A stretch of DNA of 42,371 bases from Ferruginibacter sp. GTDB lineage: Bacteria > Bacteroidota > Bacteroidia > Chitinophagales > Chitinophagaceae. Below are positions 15,618 through 27,600 of this stretch, piece after piece. The translations under genes and the position numbers were made by a program. The DNA lies in assembly GCA_025351645.1 (NCBI GenBank), contig JANXVN010000131.1, positions 1 through 42,371 on the forward strand. The letters are read 5' to 3'. Every line of letters begins with the position of its first letter. The first letter of the stretch is position 1. The notes under the pieces were generated by a model, which worked only from the letters and a program-made list of their open reading frames with translations, was not told where the DNA came from and made no database searches.

Positions 15618-18600
15618 CTATCGGATAACTACCTGTATGGTTGTTTTTACTTTATTTGGTTTGGTTACTTCTAAAGTATAAACACCGGTTGGTAATTTTG
15701 TATTGATTGTGATATTATGCATTGCCATACCGCCTGGGTGAGTTATTTGTGTTGTTAGTACAACCTGCCCCAGCGCATTTATAAGCCTTACATAATATTG
15801 CCCTTGTGGTTGATAAGTCATTTGCAGCCCAATGGTACCTTGCACTACCGGGTTAGGGTACACGCCTATGTTTTCAAAGCTTTTATCTAAGGTTACTTTT
15901 ATTACCTTGCTATAACCGAAAGAGCTATCAAGGTTGTTGTTTTTTATACGGTAGAAATAGCTGCCGGATACTGCGCTTTCATCGATGCCAATGTAGCTTG
16001 CAATGCCGGTTGTATCTGCTGTAGGCACTTTGGCCAGTATTTTTGTAAAGCTAATACTATCCTTAGATCTTTCTATTTCATAATTTTTAACCGTTAGCTC
16101 ATGTGCAACCTTCCACCCTACCACTACATTTTTAATTTGCTGGGCTGCTGTTAAACTAGTGTATTGCAATGGCAAAGGCTTACTCTTAAACACAATGCGG
16201 AACCTGTTTGCTGCCTGCGATGCAGTATTGGCATCTATTTCAAAGTTTACAATAGTGCTGTTGTTTATTTTAAGGGTTGTACGCTTGTTGGTATAGCTAT
16301 CTTCTAAAATCGGCATCAGCATATCATCCATATCAGAAGCCTGGAACTTAAACTGGTATTTCCTTTGCTTTACTTTCATAAACTTATAAAAGAGCGTATC
16401 ATTAACAGTTACCGGAGGCCGTCTGTCTGCAACTAAAAATGTATTGCCATTTTGTAATCCGAATGTTTCAAGCACATTGTTAAACTTTAGTGCATCCTGT
16501 TGATCTATACCGCTATGGAATTGATTATCAAACTGTGCAATGTTTCCATCCGCAAGTATAGTGGTACTATCAGCATTTACAAGATAAAGGTCTGTACGGA
16601 AAGCAGGCAAAGGTGCACCCGCTACCCTGAATATGGAAAGGTTATTAGCAGTAGATTTTGCTGGTTCAACAAAAGTAAGCAGTGCGGCACCAGTTAATTG
16701 TGTCTGCACAAAAACAGCCTGGCTCGATTGAATTACTTTGGTTTGGTTACCAGGGCTTGTTGGCACAACAGTGTAGGTGCCACTATTAGTTGGGTCATCA
16801 ACCAATACATAGCCCCCTTGTTCAGTATTTAAATACGGGTCCCATGCGTAAAAACGGTTTAAAAGGTTTGATCTGGTCAGCTTACTAAAATCTACCGGCG
16901 ATGCGTATGGGTTTCCAATAAGCGAGTATGCATTGGCGGTTGGTGTTACAGAAAAAGCTTGTGCGTTTGTCTGCAGCTTACCAATGCTGCTTAAAGTGGT
17001 AATGGTGGTGTTAGGGATAATAAAATTATTAAAAACCCTGTCGCCCCGCACAAACATAAAGTAGCCCTTATTATCTGTGGAACCAGTGCTTGAAGACAAA
17101 TTTGTAGTACGAGTATTCGTAACCGGTGCAAGGCTGCTGCCTACTTTTAAAGATGTATTGCTAAGCGGGCTAACATCCATGCCGTTAGCAGCAGGGTTTG
17201 CCCCCGGGCCACTTATGTAAGTACCACGGCCTGCGGTATAAACCCCACCATTTTGCCAGGTATCAAATACTAAGCCGGCACCGCTCAACGGAGCTGTTAA
17301 CAGGCGCCATGCCCTGCGTGCAGGATAGTAACGTTCTACCGCCACTTTACCTGAAAATGTATTGCCGCTGTTAGCACCATTGTTGGTAATATCTGCTACC
17401 CTTGCTGTACCTGTTGCAGTAGATATCAGTACAACGTTATCGCCAGTGCTTAAGTTGGAGTTATTTACGTTGCCAAAAGAAAGCGCGCCTGTAATTTTAA
17501 GCAGGCTGCCTGCGGTATTGCTTACTACAAGCCCAGCGGTATTGGTTACCGTAAGGTTCATCATAGTGTTATTGAGGAATGTGCTGCCAGCAATATTCTG
17601 CGCACTCGTACCATTAAATTCTATAGTGCCTGCAGTAGCATTTAGTGTGCCGGCATTAGTTAATGAGCCTGCCATTTGCAAAGTACCAATGATGGTTAAA
17701 GTTGCACCTGATTTTATATCCAGGTTAATGATTGGAGGCGGCGTGCCTGCACCTAATACACAGGCAAAAGGCGTACCTGCCGGTATGGTTACCGTTGGGC
17801 ATGCTGTTGTTGGCACTACACCATCGTTCCAGTTAGCGGCCGTGTACCAGCTTGTGCTTACGGTACCTGCCCAAAGGTCTTGCACAGCTACGGTACCTAT
17901 AGTAGAGTATACGCTGCCGCAGCCATTACTTATCAGCACCCTATACTTAGTGGTAGTGGCTACATTGGTGTAAGATTGAGATATAGTATTGTTAACAATG
18001 TTCGTCCAGGTACTACCATTATCGGTAGATGATTCCCAACGGGTGATTGAACCTGTTTGTCCGGTTAAAGTTAATGTGCCGCTACTGCCTAAACATACAT
18101 TTACAGAAGCAAGTGTGCCGCCCACAGGTTGCGCTTGCACTGTTATTGTGCCAGCTGCGGTTGCGGTAGCACAGGTGCCGGTAGTTGTAACAATGTAATT
18201 ATAAACGCCTGCTACTATTGGTGTACCGCTTATGGTAAATACTTTGCCTGAAAGCGAACCCGTAATGCCTGCTGGCAAGCCACTCACGGTTGCTCCGGTT
18301 GCAGTTCCGCCAATGGTGTAAACAATGCTGGTTATAGCGGTATTGATACAAACCAAAGGAGATACAGAACCAGAAGAAAGCGTAATAGTTTGGATAGTTG
18401 TAGTTATGGTTCCACTGGCCAAAGAGCTTGCACACCCACCATTTGTTGTTACTGTATAATTAAAGGTACCAACCACTGTTGGCGTACCAGTAATGGTGAA
18501 CACGCCTCCACTAAAACTGCCGGTAACACCTGTTGGCAATGCGCCAGCAGTTATAGCTGCACCGGTGCCATTTGTTATTGTATAAGTTATAGGTGTTATT

Positions 18601-21600
18601 GCCGTATTGTTACAACTATTTTGCGCATTTGTGCCTGCGGCAGATGATAGTACAATGCTTGCTGCAGGATTAACAGTAATGCTGCCTATTTCAGTATCTG
18701 GCGTACAAGTACCGGTAGAAACCACTTTATAATTGAAAGTACCGCTAACTGTTGGTGTGCCGGAAATAACGAATATACCACCACTATAATTAGTGCTAAG
18801 CCCTGCTGGCAAACCAGTTGCTGTTACACCTGTAACAGGGCCACTTGCGGTGTATTGTATGTTTGTTATAGACGTATTGATGCACAATGTTTGGGCATCG
18901 GTACCAGCTGCAGAAGATAATGTAAGGCTCTGCGTTTGTACAGTAATGGTGCCGGAAGTAGTTACCTGTGTACAAGTGCCCCCTGTTGTGGTGATGGTGA
19001 ACGGATAAGAACCTGCTACTGTTGGTGTACCGCTTATGGTATAAGTAGTGCCGCTTAAAGTTGCTGTTACGCCGGCAGGCAAGCCTGTTGTGGTAGCGCC
19101 GGTTGCAGTACCACCAATTTTATAAGCTATGGTTACCGTACTGTTGGCACAAACAATTGGCGTACTACTGCCCGATGTAAGTAAAATAGAAGGTGCAACC
19201 GCAGTAATATTTCCGGTAACAGTAATAGGGTTACAGCCTGTAGTGGTTATTGAATATGGATAACTGCCTGCCACTGTTGGCGAGCCGGTTATATTTACCT
19301 GGTCTCCACTAAAGGCGCTTGTTACGCCTGCTGGTAAACCTGTAACTGTTGGCCCGGCAGAAGTACCATTGCCTACGTTATATGTTATGGTTACTATCGG
19401 TGTGTTTGTACAAACAGTTTGGTTATTGCTTCCGCCTGCAGATTCCAAGGTAACGAATGTAGATAATGTACCAAACGATATATCATCTATACCAAAGTCA
19501 TTAGCCCCTGCAGAAGTTTCCAAATCTGTTATAGAAATATTTACTGTACTGGCCGTAGGGCCTGATGTCCAGTTGCCATAAAACCGTGTCCAATTATTTA
19601 CGCCTAAGGAAAGCGTATCGATAGAACCTACCTGTGCGCCTGCCACGTTAAATTGCAGCCTGGCAACTGGTGAGCCGTTATTCAGGGTCATTCCCCATGC
19701 AGAATAGTAGTAGGTGGTATTTGGCAGTACATTTACTGTCTCCTTCCAAATAACCAAAGTACCATGCCCGTTTACAAGCATAAAATTCCTGGGCCCGGGA
19801 GTATTATTCGTATGGTCCTGGCCGTAAAAACCAGGGTGGTAATTTTGCCCGTCTAATCCCACTCCATAACCATTGGTGCCGGTATCATCTACTAATGCAT
19901 TAGTGCTGGCCGCATGATAAGTATAATCACTAGTAAAGCCTGTATTGCCAGCGGTAAAATCACCATTAACCACTAGTTCCTGCGCTACGGATATATTAGC
20001 CGACGAAGTACAGCCTGCCGGTGTTTTAACTACAACATAGTAATTGGAAGATATATCTACATCAATCGTTTGTGTTGTTGCACCGGTGTTCCACAAATAG
20101 GTAACGCCTGTTGCAGGGTAAGCCGTTAAATGTACTTTATTAGGCACAAGGCAATAATCTGCCGTAATGCTTGCAACAGGCAATGGATTAACTGTTAGCG
20201 TAACGTTGGATGCATTGGTACAACCAGTTGCACTTGTTGCAGTAGCAGTGTATACTACAGAGACTGCGGCTGTTGGCTTTACATAAACCGTAGTAAGGCT
20301 TTGTCCAGTATAAGCAACAGTAGCGGCCGCATCTGAATATAGGTTAGTTGATGGCGACCAGGTAAAGGAAGGAATAGTGTAATTAATGGTAATAGACCAG
20401 TTGTTGATAGTACCTGTATTTAAACTGGTAAGGTCTCTTGTACTTAATACCCAATTGCCGTTTGGCGTAGAGGCATATAAAGATGCAAATGTGGTTACGG
20501 TTGCTGTATTGCCACCCCCAGCTGTTGCTCCTACTATACCCGCTGCTCCATCTGCCATGTAAGTACTGCTGAATGGTGCGGCACCAGTTATAGCGGTTGC
20601 CGATGCGCTGCTAATGGTGGTATTGGTAAAGTTCTTTCCTGTGCCGCCTTTTTGGTTCACTAAGTTGAGCACACTATTGTTAGGCGCTTTTAAATTGATG
20701 GTAAGGTCATTATCATTATTGTGCGTGATATTAAAGTTTACGCTTACACTGGTAACCACGGCCCCTGCTGGTAAAGCTGGTATAACCAACGAGCTTGCCG
20801 CACCAACCGTGCTATTATCTGGTATGGAAATATTTACGTTGCCAGATGCGATGGTAGTACTGGCAGAACTACTGGCCGAACTTAAAGCAATTATCCCTCC
20901 TACACAAACCGCAGGGGAAGCAGGCGAAATAACGGGCGCTACTGGCAAAGCAGAAACTGTAACCGTTACAGTGCCCGACTGGCTTTGTGTACAGGCTGAT
21001 GCGCTTCCTTCCTTAATGCTTACTAGGTTATAATTAAATATACCGGCAGTGCCAGTTGGCACAGCCAGCATTACCGTATTACCGGCTGTTGTAGCAATTG
21101 TTAAATTAGCGCCACCATTAATATTATACGTAAAAGTATAAGGTGCTATACCATTTGTACCAGTAAAAGTAATAGTTGGCGAAGCGGCATTTAAACATAC
21201 GGCAGTTGATCCGCTTATAGTTGCAACAGGCAAGGCGCTTATTGTAATGGTTACTGGTGTTGAGTTAGCTATTGCGCAAACACCACTTTGCACCACTGCC
21301 CTGTATAAAGTTGTTTGGGTTAAATTGGCATAAGTTAATGAACTTGTTGTATTGGCTATTGTTGCCCAACTACTACCACCATTTATCGAATACTCCCATC
21401 TTACCACATTACCTGTATTGCCTGTTAAAGAAAGCGTGGCTCCATTGGTGCCAGAACAGGCGGTGGCACTTGCATTTACTGTACCGCCAACAGATACCGC
21501 ATTTACAGTAATAATAACCACTGTTGAAGTTGCGATAGAACAAGCACCGCTTTGTATAATTGCCCTGTATTGTGTAGTCTGTATAAGGTTGCTATAAGTT

Positions 21601-24600
21601 AATAAATTGGTTGTATTGGTTATTGTTGACCAACTGGCACCACCGTCTATGGAAGACTCCCATCTTACCACATTACCTGTATTGCCTGCCAAAGTAAGCG
21701 AGGCCCCATTGCTGCCAGCACATACAGTTGCACTTGCACTAACGGTACCGCCTACTGATAGCGGATTAATAGTAATAACTGCAGAACCAGCCTGTGCCTG
21801 TGTACAGGCAGAAATGCTTCCGTCTTTAACATTGGTTAGGGTGTAGGTAAAAGTACCGGCTGAAGTTGTTGGTGCTGATATAGCTGCTACAGCCGTTGAA
21901 CCTGCCGATGTAACCTGCTGGCTTGCTCCCCCATTTATGGTATAGGTAAATACATAAGGCGCAGTACCGTTAGCACCAGTAAATGTAATAACCGGGGAAG
22001 TGCCGTTTATACATACCTGCGCAGTACCGCTTATGGTTGCTGTAGGAGTTGGGTTTACTTTAACGATTACCGAACCAGTTTGTAGCTGGGAACAATTGGC
22101 ATCTGCAACACTTACAAGATTGTAAGTAAAAGAACCGGTTGCAGTTGTTGGTGCGGCAACTGTTACCGTGTTGCTAGATACTGTTGATACTGTTAGCGAA
22201 GCCCCACCATTAATATTGTAAGTAAACGTAAATGGTGCAGTGCCTATTAGCCCTGTAAATGTTACATTAGGCGATGCAGCGCTTTGGCAAACGCTTGTTG
22301 CTCCGCCGATTGTTGCAGTTGGTGCCGGGGTTATAGTTACAGTTGCGGTACCAGCCTGCGACTGAGAACAGGTATTTGCATCCGCCACGCTTAAAAGGTT
22401 ATATGCATAAGAACCGCTTGCTGTTGTTGGTGCCGCAATGGTTACCGTATTGCCTGCAGTAGTAGATACCGTTTGGGTAGCACCCCCGTTAATATTATAT
22501 GAAAACGTAAATGGCGCTGCACCTGAAACGCCTGTAAAAGTAATGTTGGGCGATGCTGCATTTTGGCATACAGCCACTGTACCACTTATAGTTGCAGTTG
22601 GCAAGGCATTCACTGTAACTGGTATCGTAGTAGGCGATGCAGCTGAACAACCTGTAACTTCTGTCCAGTTAACACTTACCGACCCTGTACCTAAAGTTGT
22701 CCATTTAATAGTTGCAACATTTGTAGTGCCGCCGGCAGTAATTGTTCCTCCGGTAACCGTCCAGGTATAATTAGTTTTGAGTGCTTGTGTTGTATAAGTA
22801 ACGCTGCTGTTTAAACAAGATGAGGCAGGGCCTGATATAGTTGGTATGGTACCAGTGTTACCTGTAAGCGTAGCAGGCGTAGCGGCAGTACATCCAAAAG
22901 AGTTTGAATAATTTATACTGATAGCTTTTGTTCCGGCACCCCATAAAACCGTCACTGTATTACTGGTGGATGTGCCACCACTTACAATTGTTGCTCCGGT
23001 GATATTCCATATATAATTTAACTGGCCAGCTTGTGTTGTATATGTTGCTGTAGCACCCGGGCATAAAGGGTTTGGCCCGCTTAAAGTAACTACTGGTATT
23101 GCATGCGCAGCAACAATTTGGCTTGCTACTGCTGCACAGCCACTACCATTGGTAATTGTATAACTGATGGTAGTTGAACCGTCTGCTACACCTGTTACTA
23201 TGCCTGTTGTACTAATAGTGGCAATGGTAGTATTGCTGCTTGCCCAAACGCCACCTGTTGTAGCATCTGCTAAAGCAAGGGTGCTATTTACACACACATT
23301 GAATGTGGCGGGTGCGGTAACAGTTATAGCCGCCACGGAAGGCAAAGGATTTACAGTAATACTGGTTGTTACTTTGGTAATACAACCGGAAGCGTTGGTA
23401 ACGCTGTAAGTTATGGTTACAGTGCCTGCGCCAACACCTGTTACCAGCCCAGTTGTACTTACAGTTGCAAAAGAGGTGTTGCTGCTGCTCCAGGTGCCGC
23501 TTGTTGTCGCATCTGTCAATTGAGTAGTGCTGCTGATACATACGCCAGATGCACCTGCAATGGCAGCTACAACCGGAACCGGGTTTACTGTAACCGAAGT
23601 GCTTGCTACTGCCGTACAGCCATTGCTATTAGTAACAGTATAGTTAATTACAGCAGTGCCTGAGGCAACGCCAGTAACTACACCTGCACTGTTTACAGTA
23701 GCTATGCCAGTATTAAGGCTACTCCAAGTACCGCCCGAAGTTGCATCTGCAAGGTTGGTTGTGCTATTTACACATACACTTGTTGTACCCGTAATGGCTG
23801 CTATTGTTGGTAAAGTATTTACTGTAATGTTAATTGTATTTAAAAACGCAATGCAATTATTTGAATTGGTAATAACCACCTGCATCTTATCCCCATTTAT
23901 CAGGCCACTCGTTGCATATGTGGCTATCGCCGAGTTTTGAACAGAAACATTATTAAGTAAAAAATTGTAATTAGTAAAACCACCAGGTGCGGTAAATGTC
24001 ACTATCGCTCCTGTACAAATAATACCATCATTAGCCGTGTTGCCAGAATTTTCAACGGCTACAAGCGTACCAGTTGGCAACGCGTTTACAGTTTGAGTAA
24101 TACTGTTAAAAGTAGTTGAACAGGTATTGGTATTAGCAACATCTACTGTTATAACATCGCCATTATTTATTGTTGTGGTACTGTAAGTATTAGCGGTGCC
24201 AATTTGTGTTACTGTGCCGTTTACTTTAAAAGTATATTTAGCAAAACCTGTAGTGGCAGTGTATGTTATATTATCGCCCGCACAAATGTTGGCCAGCGAT
24301 GCTGTTAATGTACCTGTTGGTGATGCAATTACGGTAATTTTTACCTGGTTAAATGATGCGGTACAAGAAGCTCCGCTAGTAACATCTACCGTTACAATAT
24401 CATTATCTAATAAAGATGAATTACTATAGGTATTGGCTGATGTGTTTTGTACAGATGCTCCATTTAGTTTAAAATTATAATTGCTAAAACCTGAGGTAGC
24501 TGTAAAACTTACTGTTGCTCCGGCGCAGATAGAATTATCGTTTGCAGTACCTGAATTTTCTGCTGCACTCAAGGTGCCTGTTGGCAGCGCATTTACAGCC

Positions 24601-27600
24601 ATAACTACCGGGGCAAAAGTATTAGTGCAGCCTGAGGCATTAGTAGCAGCAACGGTAATAATTTGCCCGTTGGTAATGGCGGTGCTGCTGTAGGTACTAA
24701 CGGTACCACTTTGCACTGTTGTTCCATCAACTTTAAATATATAAGATGTAAACCCTGCGGTTGCTGTAAAGGTAACATTGCTGCCTGCGCAGATAGCTGT
24801 TGGCGATGGGGTGAGCGTACCATTTGGCACTGCATTAAGGTTAATTGTAATTGGTGAAGAAGTTGTTATGCAACTGTTTGCATTGCTAACATCTACGGTT
24901 ACAACATCGCCGTTATTAAGCGAACTGGTATTATACGTACTGGCTGTACCGCTTTGCATGGTGCTGCCATTTACATTAAATGCATAGTTGCTGCCAGCAA
25001 CACCGGCGGTAAAAGTTACCATATCCCCCGGGCAAATAGTTGTTTTGCTTGCCGAAAGTGTTGCCGTTGGAACCGCTTTTACGGAAATAGTAACTGCATT
25101 AAAAGTACTGCCGCAATTTGCCACATTTGCCACATCTACCGTTACCACATCTCCGTTAACAAGCGAATTAGTACTAAAGGTATTTGATGTGCTGGCAGGC
25201 TGCTTTATTATTCCGTTAACTTTAAAAGTATAGGCACCATAGCCACTTGTTGCTGTAAAAATAACATTAGCGCCTGCGCATATAATGTTATCATTATTGG
25301 CTACACCCGAATTTTCTGCAGCAGCGAGCGTACCCAATGGTATTGCTATAACAGTTACACCATAAACTGGTGATGAAGCACTTGGACATACATTGTTATT
25401 GGTAGTGATGTAAGTAATATTGGCACTGCCAGCACTTATACCTGTAACCACACCAGTATTGCTTACTGTTGCTATTGCTGTGTTAGAGGATGACCATACA
25501 TAAGTAAGCGTACCAGTTCCTGTACCATTGGAAGTTAAGGCCAGGGTACCTGCAACGCATAAACTATTGGTTCCTGAAGCCTGTGTTATTGCGGCGGCAG
25601 TTGGTACATTGGCAACTGCAAATGCGTAAGCCGGCGATGTACTGGAAGGGCATCCTGTCGCATCAGTAACAACATAACTGATATTTGTATTGCCTTCACT
25701 AATACCGCTTACCACGCCTGAACTATTTACCGTAGCTATGCCTGTATTTGAAGATGACCATACATAAGTAAAAGGAGCAACACCAGTTGGGTTAGGTGTG
25801 AGCGTGGTAGAACTTCCTTTACAAATGCCTGCTGCACCTGTTATAGCATTAGCTATAGCGGGTACATTTACGGTAATAGTACGTATAGCAGATGTTGCCG
25901 AACAAGTGTTGCCATCTGTAACAGTATAAGTTATATTAGCAGTACCGGCAGCAACGCCTGTAAGTACGCCGCTGGTAGTAACAGTTGCTACAGATGTATT
26001 GGAAGATGCCCAGGTATACGTTAAAGTTGCTGTGCCTGTAGCATTTGAAGTTAAAGTAATATTACTGCCAACACACACTTTAGTAGCGCCGGTAATTGCG
26101 TTAGCAATAGGGGCGGTAATGGTAACCACAAAGTTGGAGGAAGCTGCGCTACTACAGCCATTGGCATCGGTAGCTATATAAGTTATATTAGCAGAACCAA
26201 TAGTTATGCCAGTTACCACACCCGAACTATTTACTGTAGCAACCCCTGTATTAGATGATGCCCAGGTATATGTAAATGGCGCCACACCAGTTGCTGCTGG
26301 TGTTAACGTAGTGGTATTACCCACGCAAGCTTTGTTAGTACCAGTTATGGTACCGGCCGTTGGTTTTGATATAGTTATTGTAAAAGGTGCTGAAACAGCA
26401 CCTACACAACCATTACCATCTGTTACTATGTAGGTTATGTTTGTTGTTCCGGTGGCCTTGCCCAGCAAAGCTCCGGTAGCTGCATTAATGGTGGCGGTTG
26501 CTGTGGTGGAAGATGTCCATGCATAAGTAAACGGAGATGTTCCAATATCGTTGCCTGCCAAAGTAATTGTACTTCCAATACAGGTTGTGGATGGCCCTGT
26601 TGTGCCTACCGAAACTGGCTTTGGATTAACAACCTGCGCCCCTGATACATTACTGACAGTAGCACTACAAGCGCTTGCACCGGCTGCTATACAGTAATAA
26701 TATAATGTACCCGCTGCAGTACCTAAAGGGGTATAATTTGCTGTGGTAGCTCCAGTTAAAATGGTGCCCCCGCTGTTGGAAGCTGTAGTATTGCTATACC
26801 ACTGATAGCCAGTGGCGCCTGTTGCTGTTATTGAAAGAGCAGTAAACGAACCGCCTATACATACGCTTTGAGTTGCTGTTGAGGGCTGCGTAGTTATGGG
26901 TGGCCCTGCTATTGAAATTGTTACGTTTTGGGTGGGGGTAATAAAATTGGTATTGCCCGGGCCTGCGCAACCAGCAGTATTATCGCCGAATGCACAAATG
27001 CCTGCTTTTATTACATCAAAGCTTATATTTTCAGCGGCATTGGGTGCGGCTGGCGCTGTAACCGGAATGGTATAAGTTGTTGTTGCACCAGCTAAAAGGT
27101 TTGCAGCCGTAACAGTATAATCATAACCGCTATTGGCATTAAATTTTGCACCAATATTTATGGTGGGTGATGTGGTTGTCCAGGTTGCGGTACCTATATT
27201 TTTTATGGTAACCGTAACGCTCCTTGTTTCGTTGATACACCAGTTTGTCGATCCTGTACTGGCTGATGTAATTTGGCTTTTATAAGTTAGCGTAGGTGTA
27301 AATGTAAAAACCCGCCTGGAACCATCTGCCGTGCTATTTAACCCTGGTAATGGGCCTGCTACCGTATTGGTGGCTGTTATTGGCATTGCGGCAATAGTTG
27401 TGGCATAAGTTGCCTGGTCAACACTAAATTCATTGTTCGCGCCAACATCATTTGAAATACCGATGGCTGCTATTTTTGAAGTTGTTACCCCGGCCGCATT
27501 ACCTATTTTCATAGCCCCGTACACAAATTCAATTATGTTTGATTGCTCGTAAAGCCGCACTTGAAAAGTCCCATCATATGTCGTTTGTACACCGCTATAA

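Noticed and set aside
17362-17973. Long plus-strand open frames opposite the giant gene (also around 20614-21033, 22438-22770, 23656-23940 and 26206-26433)
   Set aside because: They are antisense shadows of Thr/Ser/Gly/Val-rich Ig modules. Their translations are Val/Pro/Leu-rich with no family features, while the minus strand has an uninterrupted 4200-codon frame with clear domains.
21270-26600. Regularly spaced repeated DNA inside the giant gene, considered as a CRISPR-like array or minisatellite
   Set aside because: The repeats are diverged, about 210-270 bp long, in frame, and correspond to Ig-like protein modules. There are no identical short repeats with unique spacers.
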